A DNA stretch of 9,678 nucleotides from Verrucomicrobiota bacterium (GTDB lineage: Bacteria; Verrucomicrobiota; Verrucomicrobiia; Limisphaerales; UBA9464). Location: assembly GCA_026397675.1 (NCBI GenBank), contig JAPLUH010000213.1, positions 1-9,678 on the forward strand, given 5' to 3'. Of the stretch, positions 1 to 5,754 are shown in pieces (the first letter of the stretch is position 1; each line of letters begins with the position of its first letter). The notes beneath the pieces are model-generated. The model saw nothing but the letters and a program-made list of their open reading frames with translations, made no database searches and was not told the DNA's origin. Both the position numbers and the translations under genes were made by a program.

Positions 1-38
1 CTACTCCGACCAACCCACCGCGTGGAAAACGTCGAGTC

Positions 39-107
39 GGCTCGGAGGCTCGCCGGGGGCGGCCAATCCGTAGCCGGGCGAGTAGACTCCCTAGGCCTCT
101 CCGAGCC
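39..107 (-). repeat. Nested inverted repeat downstream of the glutaredoxin gene; possible terminator
   Basis: GGCTCGGA at 39-46 is the exact reverse complement of TCCGAGCC at 100-107, and inside it CTCGCC at 49-54 pairs with GGCGAG at 77-82. The structure lies directly after the stop codon of the minus-strand glutaredoxin gene. Read on the minus strand it is followed, about ten bases later, by a short run of four T (complement of 26-29). This fits a weak terminator or a 3' end stabilising fold of the hisA-glutaredoxin transcript, but the outer loop is long and the T run is poor. I see no gene in positions 1-107. Confidence 0.25.
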
Positions 108-362
108 TCAGACCGTGTAGCCCAACCGGACCGCCCATGCCTGGAGTTCATCTGCGCCGAAGTCGGCCAACACATGGCCATCCCACTCCATGGACGGGGC
201 TTTGGTCTGGCCGGTCAATTCACGCATCTCCGCGCGGGCAGCGGCATCGTGGGTCACGTCCAGTGTCTCGTACTGGATCTTGCGTGCATCGAGCCACTCG
301 ATGGCTTCATCACACCAAGGGCAACCGGGTTTAATGAAAAGACGAACGTGCTTGGGGGTCAT
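108..362 (-). CDS. Glutaredoxin-like thiol-disulfide protein (84 aa)
   Basis: A small cytoplasmic thioredoxin-fold protein, expected to reduce disulfides or glutathionylated thiols. What is seen: a first beta strand (residues 6-10), then the redox motif CPWC at 14-17, followed by a helix (DEAIEWLDARK). A TKAPSM stretch at 53-58 has Pro56 in the place of the conserved cis-proline loop, and an acidic GADEL segment sits at 69-73. The length of 84 residues is normal for the monothiol/dithiol glutaredoxin family. CPWC replaces the classical CPYC, and TKAPSM replaces the usual TVPxIF, so substrate range may differ. The ATG at 362 overlaps the hisA stop by four bases (ATGA), so translation is probably coupled to hisA; the same frame is open further upstream but only as the antisense shadow of hisA. 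No Shine-Dalgarno is visible. A NrdH-like redoxin is the main alternative. Confidence 0.85.
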   Translation of the reverse strand: MTPKHVRLFIKPGCPWCDEAIEWLDARKIQYETLDVTHDAAARAEMRELTGQTKAPSMEWDGHVLADFGADELQAWAVRLGYTV

Positions 363-1138
363 GGGGAGGTCGGGGTCGAAACGGGGGATCGGTTGAATTC
401 GACGCAGTCGGTGTAGCGCACGTCCGATCCACCGAAGAGGTCCAGGGCCGAGCCGATGGTTAGGTGTATGCGACCGCCACCGACGCGTTCCACGGTTTTG
501 AGGTCGTCGATAGATCTGGCGCCGCCGGCGTACGTCGCCGGGATGGGACACCAGCGGGCGAGCGACTCGACCAATCCAAGGTCGATGCCCCGGCACAAGC
601 CTTCGACATCGACGGCATGGATGAGAAACTCGGAACACGATTGGGCTAGGTCGTGGCAGACCGCCTCATCGACCTCTAGCGAGGTGAATCGTTGCCAACG
701 GTCGGTCACCACCCAATAGCGGCCATCGCGCTTGCGGCAGCTCAGGTCGAGCACCAGGCGGTCCTTGCCCACGCGTTGAACTAGGTCGGCCAGGCGCTGG
801 CGGTCGAGGAGTCCGTCGCGGAAAACCCACGAGGTGACGATCACCTGCGAGGCCCCGGCCTCCAGCCAGGTCGACGCGTTGTCGAGGTTCACGCCACCGC
901 CATACTGCAGGCCGCCGGGCCATGCGCCGAGGGCATTGCGTGCAGCGGCCTCGTTGCCCGGCCCTAAGGCGATGACATGCCCGCCGGTGAGGCCGTCCTT
1001 CCGGTAGAGTTCCGCATACCAGGAGGGCGGGTGCTCCGACTGGAAGCGAGTGAGCGTCGAGGTGCCCGCATCGTCGAGGGTTCCCCCCACGATCTGGACC
1101 ACCTTCCCATTGCGCAAATCAATGCACGGCCGAAACAC
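359..1138 (-). CDS. hisA: Phosphoribosylformimino-AICAR ribotide isomerase, eukaryotic (HIS6) type
   Basis: Fourth step of histidine biosynthesis: isomerises ProFAR to PRFAR in the cytoplasm by an Amadori rearrangement in a TIM barrel. The 259-residue protein matches what I recall of yeast and plant HIS6 rather than ordinary bacterial HisA. It has CIDLRNGKVVQIVGGTL at 5-21, YGGGVN at 79-84, VIVTSWVF at 99-106, DLSCRKRDGRYWVV at 131-144, IHAVDVEGLCRGID at 173-186, YAGGARSIDDLK at 203-214 and TIGSALDLFGG at 227-237. The two catalytic aspartates of the family correspond to Asp7 and Asp131. The two phosphate-binding loops are the GGGV region and the AGGA/GSALD regions. The start is a GTG at 1138; no in-frame ATG exists nearby and homologs begin just before this CIDL motif. 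The gene runs into the glutaredoxin gene with a four-base overlap. No other his genes are in the window. Confidence 0.93.
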   Translation of the reverse strand: MFRPCIDLRNGKVVQIVGGTLDDAGTSTLTRFQSEHPPSWYAELYRKDGLTGGHVIALGPGNEAAARNALGAWPGGLQYGGGVNLDNASTWLEAGASQVIVTSWVFRDGLLDRQRLADLVQRVGKDRLVLDLSCRKRDGRYWVVTDRWQRFTSLEVDEAVCHDLAQSCSEFLIHAVDVEGLCRGIDLGLVESLARWCPIPATYAGGARSIDDLKTVERVGGGRIHLTIGSALDLFGGSDVRYTDCVEFNRSPVSTPTSP

Positions 1139-1182
1139 AGGGGCGAACCCTAGGCATCAAACGTCTGGGAGGGAAGGATTGG

Positions 1183-1219
1183 GGAGGAATGGATCGCCGG
1201 GAAATCGATCCATTCTTCC
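1183..1219. repeat. Strong hairpin between toxin gene and hisA
   Basis: GAATGGATCG at 1187-1196 and CGATCCATTC at 1206-1215 form a perfect ten-base inverted repeat around a nine-base loop. The arms extend outward as 1183-1186 with 1216-1219 (three pairs and one G-T). It sits 32 bases after the PIN toxin stop and 45 bases before the hisA GTG, both on the minus strand. No T run follows on the minus strand, so it is not a classical intrinsic terminator. It could be an operator for hisA, an RNA processing or stabilising hairpin, or a small dispersed repeat. Confidence 0.55.
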
Positions 1220-1251
1220 GGTCGTGTGGAGGGGGACGATCGAAGGCCGAT

Positions 1252-1692
1252 TCAGTTGCCCCGAAACGGCACGATTTCAAAGCGACCGAAGCCTCGGAAA
1301 TTCTGGCCGTTGTTGGTCACGATTCGGGTTACTCCAGCTTGGGCCATCAGGGCGGCTAGCATCGTGTCCAGCAGTCGTTTGCGCCCGAGGGAGTGACGGT
1401 TCATCCAAGTAAGAAATTCCGTGACCGATGGGCCGTCAGGGAAGACCCTGATCACTTCCGCGGCCTGCCACCAGTGCTCCGCCCGTTGGAGGGCTTCGGA
1501 CATCGGCAGAGGGGTCGGCATCCGTTTCCCATCGGTGACCACATGCAGGAACTCCGCGAGGGTTTGTGATGCTAAGGCTAGGTCATGCCCGCCATCCAGC
1601 AACGATCGGAGCAAGGCGTCGGCTTCCCGGTGGAATGGGTGATCCCGGATCTCCAGCGCGACTAGGAAGTCGGTATCAATCCCGTAGGTCAT
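1252..1692 (-). CDS. PIN-domain toxin, VapC-like ribonuclease (146 aa)
   Basis: Toxin half of a type II toxin-antitoxin pair. PIN proteins are Mg-dependent RNases that cut tRNA, rRNA or mRNA when not bound by antitoxin. What is seen: a first strand with Asp6 (YGIDTDFL), Glu47 in QTLAEFL, Asp109 in RLLDTMLAALM, and a late TNNGQNFRGF segment at 126-135. These match the usual PIN order of acidic residues. The fourth site, where a D precedes F in many members, is Asn131 here, so metal binding may be weakened or follow a subfamily variant. The length fits the family. The start chosen is the ATG at 1692, right before the first PIN strand; it overlaps the end of the antitoxin gene by 17 nt, a typical arrangement. 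The longer open frame to 1899 lies antisense to nothing but overlaps the antitoxin and has no PIN homology, so I reject it. Confidence 0.87.
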   Translation of the reverse strand: MTYGIDTDFLVALEIRDHPFHREADALLRSLLDGGHDLALASQTLAEFLHVVTDGKRMPTPLPMSEALQRAEHWWQAAEVIRVFPDGPSVTEFLTWMNRHSLGRKRLLDTMLAALMAQAGVTRIVTNNGQNFRGFGRFEIVPFRGN

Positions 1693-1918
1693 GCAGCATT
1701 TCTCCCAGCAAATCGTCTTCGGAGGTGATGGGTTGGATGGGGCCCCCGACGCTGGCGGGACGCCGATCTCGTAGCGAAGTTCGACGCAGCATGTGCTGTT
1801 GGCGGTAAGCTTCCATGGCCTCTCGGATGAGTTCGGAGGCCTTCCGATCCATTTTTTGGGCGAATCTCTGGAAATCCTCGTACACCGGTTCAGATACATT
1901 GATCGTGATGGTCTTCAT
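1676..1918 (-). CDS. Ribbon-helix-helix antitoxin of the PIN toxin (80 aa)
   Basis: Antitoxin and probable autorepressor of the toxin gene that follows. Residues 1-8 (MKTITINV) form the DNA-contacting beta strand of a ribbon-helix-helix fold; helix 1 is SEPVYEDFQRFAQKMD at 9-24 and helix 2 is ASELIREAMEAYRQQ at 27-41, a normal RHH layout. The remaining 40 residues are basic and then acidic (SEDDLLGEMLHDL at 66-78), the kind of C-terminal arm that wraps the toxin and blocks its active site. The gene precedes the toxin and overlaps it by 17 nt. Its ATG at 1918 falls inside a palindrome (1917-1936) that could be its own operator. No Shine-Dalgarno is visible and an AT-rich possible -10 element lies close enough that a leaderless transcript is conceivable. 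Not identical to any named VapB that I can recognise. Confidence 0.82.
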   Translation of the reverse strand: MKTITINVSEPVYEDFQRFAQKMDRKASELIREAMEAYRQQHMLRRTSLRDRRPASVGGPIQPITSEDDLLGEMLHDLRD

Positions 1919-1956
1919 ACATCGATATTAATGTATAAAATCCATCCCGTCGTCAA
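1917..1956 (-). promoter_or_regulatory. Candidate promoter and operator of the toxin-antitoxin pair
   Basis: ATACAT at 1917-1922 and ATGTAT at 1931-1936 form an inverted repeat with an eight-base spacer that includes the antitoxin start codon. On the minus strand TTGACG (complement of 1951-1956) resembles a -35 element, and the AT-rich block after it offers TACATT or TAATAT as -10, with spacings of 15 and 20 that are both imperfect. An operator at this place would suit autoregulation by the ribbon-helix-helix antitoxin. This stretch is the only AT-rich island in the divergent gap 1919-2056. I see no convincing plus-strand promoter for the sigma factor in that gap. Confidence 0.4.
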
Positions 1957-2056
1957 CGTGTTCGCCCATGCAACCGGACTCAGCGGAGGGTTTGGTTCCA
2001 GCGATGGGAGTTTTTCCCGCGTGACATGGGCGCGGTGGCCTTGTCCAAAGAAGGTG

Positions 2057-2650
2057 ATGATCGCGCCCGAACCCAAGGAGATCGCCTGCGAGGAGCAGGG
2101 GAATGCTCCGGAAAATGGGGGCAGCGTGGGTGAACAGGGAGGGGTACCGGCCGATTTCGAGGCGATTTATGCCGCCCATGCGCAGCCGGTGTATTATTTG
2201 GCGTTGCGGTTTCTGGGGGATGCGGCGCAGGCGCAAGACGCCGCTCATGACGTGTTCGTGAAGGCCTTCCAGAATTTGGGATCCTTCCGGGGCAACTCCG
2301 AGATCCGGACCTGGCTCTACCGAATCACCCTCCACCATTGCACCAACTTGCGGCAGCGATGGTCCGCACGAAATATCCACGTCACCGACGATACCTCGCT
2401 CTTGGAGTCTCAGCCTTCCATGGCTGGGGATCCTCTGCGGGCGCTTGAGACCAAGGAACTCGGGCAGCGAATTCAAACTGCCTTGGACTGTTTGCCGGAG
2501 GAGTATCGGTGCCTGCTGCTCTTGGTCGCGGATCAAGACTTGAGCTACGAGCAGGTCGGCGAGATTACCCAACAGAGTTCCGATGCCGTCCGGGGTAAAC
2601 TGCACCGAGCCCGCCGAGCCTTCTCGGCCGTGTTCGCAAAGACCGGTTGA
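2057..2650 (+). CDS. ECF-type RNA polymerase sigma factor (197 aa)
   Basis: A sigma-70 family group 4 factor that directs RNA polymerase to a specific promoter set. Residues about 33-101 are sigma region 2: DFEAIYAAHAQPVYYLALR at its start, then the diagnostic DAAHDVFVKAFQNLGSF at 61-77 and IRTWLYRITLHHC at 83-95. A variable linker covers about 102-133. Residues about 135-192 are sigma region 4, with LPEEYRCLLLLVADQDLSYEQVGEI at 146-170 in two parts and the DNA-recognition helix near SSDAVRGKLHRARRAF at 174-189. The first 30 residues are Gly/Glu-rich and not part of the domain. The ATG at 2057, preceded by AAGG, was chosen because upstream codons in the same frame (to 1793) are antisense to the antitoxin and look non-coding. 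No obvious anti-sigma factor with a membrane segment follows, only a small soluble protein. Its regulon cannot be told from the window. Confidence 0.92.
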   Translation: MIAPEPKEIACEEQGNAPENGGSVGEQGGVPADFEAIYAAHAQPVYYLALRFLGDAAQAQDAAHDVFVKAFQNLGSFRGNSEIRTWLYRITLHHCTNLRQRWSARNIHVTDDTSLLESQPSMAGDPLRALETKELGQRIQTALDCLPEEYRCLLLLVADQDLSYEQVGEITQQSSDAVRGKLHRARRAFSAVFAKTG

Positions 2651-2676
2651 GTGCTTCATTTTTTACCAATTTCTTT

Positions 2677-2925
2677 ATGAGTACCCCGTCCCAACGACTT
2701 CAAACAGTCACTCAGGCGAACTTGGAAAGTGCGTCCACTCAGCACACGGAGGGTCGGACGCCAGTCGACTTCGAGACCCCGGAAGCCTTGATTGCTTGGG
2801 ACCGGTCCCGGACGCCGGTTCCGGAAGAATTGCGTGCGCGCGTGACGGCAAGCCTAGCCCATCCGGCGGGCACCACTTTGCCGACTGGCGACGACTTAAA
2901 ACCCTGGTGGAGGCGACTCTTTTGA
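2677..2925 (+). CDS. Small hypothetical protein after the sigma factor (82 aa)
   Basis: Function unknown. The protein begins with a polar Ser/Thr/Gln-rich segment (1-28). A central acidic-amphipathic part has FETPEALIAWDRSRTPVPEELRARVTASLAHP at 32-63 (two helices predicted by eye), and the tail ends in KPWWRRLF at 75-82, with no signal peptide and no membrane span. A short protein with this ending placed after an ECF sigma factor is something I associate with Verrucomicrobiota, but I know no function. It starts 26 bases after the sigma stop. A TTG at 2647 would overlap the sigma stop as TTGA and add ten residues, so either start is possible. It could be a regulator of the sigma factor, which is inference from position only. 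Confidence 0.6.
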   Translation: MSTPSQRLQTVTQANLESASTQHTEGRTPVDFETPEALIAWDRSRTPVPEELRARVTASLAHPAGTTLPTGDDLKPWWRRLF

Positions 2926-2943
2926 GCCTCGTTGCGTTCCATA

Positions 2944-3000
2944 GGCCGGGTTCACCTGAGAGGGATTTTACCTCAAGCCTGAGGCCGGGTCTGAGCCCGG
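2944..3000 (+). repeat. Direct repeat and two tandem hairpins before the radical SAM gene
   Basis: GGCCGGGT occurs at 2944-2951 and again at 2983-2990. Between and after them are two stem-loops: CCTCA (2971-2975) with TGAGG (2980-2984) around a four-base loop, and CCGGG (2985-2989) with CCCGG (2996-3000) around a six-base loop. The second is followed by GTTCGTTTGC, a poor T tract. They lie in the only non-coding gap between the sigma unit and the radical SAM operon, so partial termination, attenuation or RNA processing there would separate the two units. No standard riboswitch could be recognised. Confidence 0.4.
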
Positions 3001-3047
3001 TTCGTTTGCTGGGTGTTGGAAATCGTGGAAACGGATCACGCGGTGCG

Positions 3048-3875
3048 TTGGCATGCCAACGAGCTGTCACAGCGCGCGAACAATTGCGTCATTGTCATTG
3101 GTGCGCGCATCGCTGCGGGGTGGATCGTCTGGCGGGCCAAAGAGGGTCCTGCCACGCCGGTCCTGAGGGGCGCATCTTTAGTGCCGGGATCGAAGTGGGG
3201 GATGAATCCGATTTGTGCCCTGTCTTCGCCGTGGCCTTCAGTGGGTGTGATCTTCGTTGCGATTTCTGTAACACGGGTCGCGAAAGTTGGGATGCGTCGG
3301 CGGGTTCCATTCCAGACGGAGTAGAGCGGGAGGCGTTGCTGAGCCGCATTGGTCGGGCTTGGGAATCCGGTGCGGTGCGCAGCCTGATGATCCTCGGGGG
3401 CGAGCCGACGATTCATTTGGCTTCGGCCTTGGAATTGGTCGCGGCCCTGCCAGACGGATTGCCCGTGGTGTGGAAAACCAACGCCCACGGTACTTCGGAG
3501 TCCAACGCGCTGTTGGAAGGGGTCTTCGATGGTTGGGTGGCCGATCTCAAGTTCGGCAACGACGACTGCGCCCGGCGCGTGGCTCGGGTGGAGAATTACT
3601 GTTCAACCGTCCATGACAATTTGCGGTGGGCGGCGGGGCAAACTCGCCTAATTGTGCGGCACCTCCTACTGCCGGGGCACCTGGAATGCTGCTGGCGCCC
3701 GGCCGCGGCGTGGATGGCTGAGCACCTGCCTCAGGTGGAGGTGAGTTTGCGGACCGGCTTCTGGCCCGGTTGGTTCAGCAGCCGTCATCCGGAACTGAAG
3801 GCCCCGGGGAGATTGAGTGAGGCCCAGGAGGCCACTCGCATCGGGATTGAGGCCGGACTGCGACTCATCCAATGA
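3048..3875 (+). CDS. Radical SAM protein, PflX-like (COG1313); start uncertain
   Basis: A radical S-adenosylmethionine enzyme related to pyruvate formate-lyase activating enzymes; the true substrate of the PflX branch is not established. Counted from the TTG at 3048 (275 aa): an N-terminal Cys-rich knuckle with Cys16, Cys19, Cys23 and Cys35 around RCGVDRLAGQRG; the [4Fe-4S] motif CDLRCDFC at 67-74 (CxxxCxxC); the SAM-binding GGEP at 117-120 followed by TIHL; then LPVVWKTNAHG, a VADLKFGNDDCA stretch and RLIVRHLLLPGH. These follow PflX order closely. The frame has no usable ATG: the nearest lies inside the sigma gene at 2583. TTG codons at 2922, 3006 and 3048 are alternatives, and a neighbouring frame offers a more homolog-like N terminus (see findings). 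The stop overlaps the next ATG by four bases, which ties it to the downstream ATPase genes. Confidence 0.8.
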   Translation: MACQRAVTAREQLRHCHWCAHRCGVDRLAGQRGSCHAGPEGRIFSAGIEVGDESDLCPVFAVAFSGCDLRCDFCNTGRESWDASAGSIPDGVEREALLSRIGRAWESGAVRSLMILGGEPTIHLASALELVAALPDGLPVVWKTNAHGTSESNALLEGVFDGWVADLKFGNDDCARRVARVENYCSTVHDNLRWAAGQTRLIVRHLLLPGHLECCWRPAAAWMAEHLPQVEVSLRTGFWPGWFSSRHPELKAPGRLSEAQEATRIGIEAGLRLIQ

Positions 3876-4114
3876 ACTTTCGAGTTCCAGAACTCATGAA
3901 TCCATTACTTGAACGCTCGAACGATCCCAGTCCGTCGGAACCGTCCGACTCACCCGTTCGCGATCCGGACTCGGTTCCGGTGGTTTCGGAACTCATGTTG
4001 CTGCCCGATGGGCGCATTCTGGCCCATCATCTCACCCCAGAACTCGCGTCTTTTCTTCGCACCGTGCTGGATTCGGAAGACTCCACCCCAGATCCTGAAT
4101 CGACTTCTCCATGA
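3872..4114 (+). CDS. Small hypothetical protein between radical SAM and AAA+ genes (80 aa)
   Basis: Function unknown. The first half is a polar, Pro/Ser/Asp-rich and probably disordered stretch (residues 10-37). The second half has a compact block, VSELMLLPDGRILAHHLTPE at 38-57 and then LASFLRTVLDSED to 70, which looks like a beta hairpin followed by a helix; the tail is again Pro/Ser-rich. No cysteine, signal peptide or membrane span is seen. It overlaps the radical SAM stop and the AAA+ start by ATGA at both ends, so it should be made in step with both. An adaptor or substrate peptide for one of these enzymes is a possibility by position, not shown by sequence. A second in-frame ATG at 3896 is an alternative start. 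Confidence 0.65.
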   Translation: MNFRVPELMNPLLERSNDPSPSEPSDSPVRDPDSVPVVSELMLLPDGRILAHHLTPELASFLRTVLDSEDSTPDPESTSP

Positions 4115-5676
4115 CCTCCAACACGTTTGCCTCTGAACTCGAGGTGCTCATCCGAGCTCGGTATCCGCTGATTTACATCCAAACCAGCGAAGAGTTGCGC
4201 GTGATCCCCATGGTGATGGACATCGCCGCCCGCCGGGGCAAGAAGGCCTTCGAGTGGTCTTACTCCACGGGCATCATAGCGGCGGGCACGAACATCCAAA
4301 GTCAGAAGGGTCGCTCGGGTGCCACCAAAGACCCGCTGGCCGCCCTGGATCAGGTGTTGGAGCAAGTGGAGCCGGCGATTTTCCTCTTCAAGGATTTTCA
4401 TCCGTTCCTGGCGAAGTCCAATTTCGCCGTCATCCGTAAGCTCAAGGACATCGCGCTGAACCTGAAGAACAGTTTCAAGACGGTCATCCTGGTGTCGCCG
4501 CTGCTGGAGATTCCCGCGGAATTGGACAAGGAAATTACCGTCTTGAGTTTCCCGTTGCCCACCAAGGAAGACCTGGGCGCGTTGCTGGATCGAATTCTGA
4601 ATGATGTGCGATCCATCAAGGAGGTGAATATCGATCTGGACGCGGCGGGTCGTGATCGGTTGCTGCAAGCGGCCTTGGGTTTGACGCTGGGCGAGGCCGA
4701 GAACGTGTTCGCCAAGATCATCGTTAAGGACGCCCGCCTCAGCGGAGACGACGTCAATGAGGTGTTCGCCGAGAAGCAGCAAATTATCCGCAAGAGCGGC
4801 TTGCTGGAGTATTACGCCACCACCGAGAACTTCAGCAGCGTGGGTGGCCTGACCATTCTCAAGGACTGGCTGGTCAAACGGTCATCGGCCTTCTCGCCTG
4901 AAGCGCGGATCTTCGGTTTACCATTCCCCAAGGGAGTCCTGTTACTGGGTGTGCAAGGCTGCGGCAAAAGCCTTTGCGCCAAGGCAATCTCCAGCCAGTG
5001 GCAACTGCCGCTGCTGCGCTTCGACATGGGGCGGATGTTTGGAAGCCTGGTGGGCTCGTCGGAAGAGAACGTGCGCCGGGCCATCGCGGTCGCTGAGTCG
5101 GTCGCTCCGGCGATTTTGTGGGTCGACGAAATCGACAAGGCCTTTTCCGGTTCCCAGGGGAGTGGCTCGAGTGATGGGGGCACGGCCGCCCGCGTCTTCG
5201 GAACTTTTCTGACCTGGTTGAGCGAGAAGAATGCGCCCGTGTTCGTCGTCGCCACGGCCAATGACATCTCGCACTTGCCGGCGGAGTTGCTCCGCAAAGG
5301 CCGCCTCGACGAGATCTTCTTCGTGGATCTTCCAGCAGAACCCGAGCGCGCCGACATCTTTAAAGTACACATCGGGCGGCGGGGTCGTTTTCCCGAAAAC
5401 TTTGATTTACCCCTCTTGGCTGCAGCCTCAACCGACTTCAGTGGTGCCGAGATTGAAGAAGCCATCAACAGCGCTTTGTACGAAGCCTTCTACGATGGCG
5501 GAGATCTAACCACCGAGCATGTCCTGAATTCCATTCGTCAGACCGTCCCGCTGGCCCGCACCATGGATGAGCAAATTAATCGGCTTCGCAGTTGGGCCGA
5601 GGGTCGGGCGCGCAATGCCAGCACTCCCCGCAACGCGGGGTTGGGGGAGCATCAGGCCAGAAAGATGGAGTTCTGA
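4111..5676 (+). CDS. AAA+ ATPase of the Ycf46 type (521 aa)
   Basis: A soluble AAA+ ATPase, expected to form a ring that remodels or unfolds protein partners. The N-terminal half (about 1-230) is the Ycf46-type region: it opens with LEVLIRARYPLIYIQTSEE at 10-28 and holds a degenerate P-loop-like domain with AIFLFKDFHPFL at 89-100 but no Walker A. The C-terminal half is a complete AAA module: GGLTILKDWL at 245-254, Walker A GVQGCGKS at 280-287, Walker B ILWVDEID at 335-342, sensor 1 in VVATAND at 379-385, Arg395/Arg398 in the RKGR finger region, and DFSGAEIEEA at 442-451 for the helical lid. A Ser/Gly-rich insert (345-357) follows Walker B. Length is close to cyanobacterial Ycf46, a protein linked in that group to inorganic carbon use though its mechanism is unclear. 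The ATG overlaps the preceding stop (ATGA) and two small partner genes of the same cyanobacterial group follow. FtsH-like proteases are excluded: no HEXXH motif or membrane span. Confidence 0.9.
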   Translation: MTSNTFASELEVLIRARYPLIYIQTSEELRVIPMVMDIAARRGKKAFEWSYSTGIIAAGTNIQSQKGRSGATKDPLAALDQVLEQVEPAIFLFKDFHPFLAKSNFAVIRKLKDIALNLKNSFKTVILVSPLLEIPAELDKEITVLSFPLPTKEDLGALLDRILNDVRSIKEVNIDLDAAGRDRLLQAALGLTLGEAENVFAKIIVKDARLSGDDVNEVFAEKQQIIRKSGLLEYYATTENFSSVGGLTILKDWLVKRSSAFSPEARIFGLPFPKGVLLLGVQGCGKSLCAKAISSQWQLPLLRFDMGRMFGSLVGSSEENVRRAIAVAESVAPAILWVDEIDKAFSGSQGSGSSDGGTAARVFGTFLTWLSEKNAPVFVVATANDISHLPAELLRKGRLDEIFFVDLPAEPERADIFKVHIGRRGRFPENFDLPLLAAASTDFSGAEIEEAINSALYEAFYDGGDLTTEHVLNSIRQTVPLARTMDEQINRLRSWAEGRARNASTPRNAGLGEHQARKMEF

Positions 5677-5754
5677 TGATTGAATCGATCCTGCGTGACG
5701 AATCTAAGTGAGCCCGGTCCAACCACATAACGTCCTGACATCCCCCAAAAAACT

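Noticed and set aside
1693..1899. N-terminal extension of the PIN toxin
   Set aside because: It overlaps the antitoxin almost completely and the PIN fold starts exactly at the ATG at 1692.
1793..2056. Upstream extension of the sigma factor frame
   Set aside because: The added 88 codons are antisense to the antitoxin gene, have no sigma similarity and no better start signal than the ATG at 2057.
4111..5676. FtsH or proteasome-activating ATPase
   Set aside because: The AAA module is similar, but there is no zinc protease motif, membrane segment or coiled-coil/OB domain, and the N terminus is of the Ycf46 type.
5676..5711. Eleven-codon ORF joined to the ATPase stop by TGATG in the gap before the Ycf35-like gene
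   Set aside because: The coupling is suggestive but such a short frame arises by chance and nothing else supports translation. The rest of the 78-base gap shows no structure.
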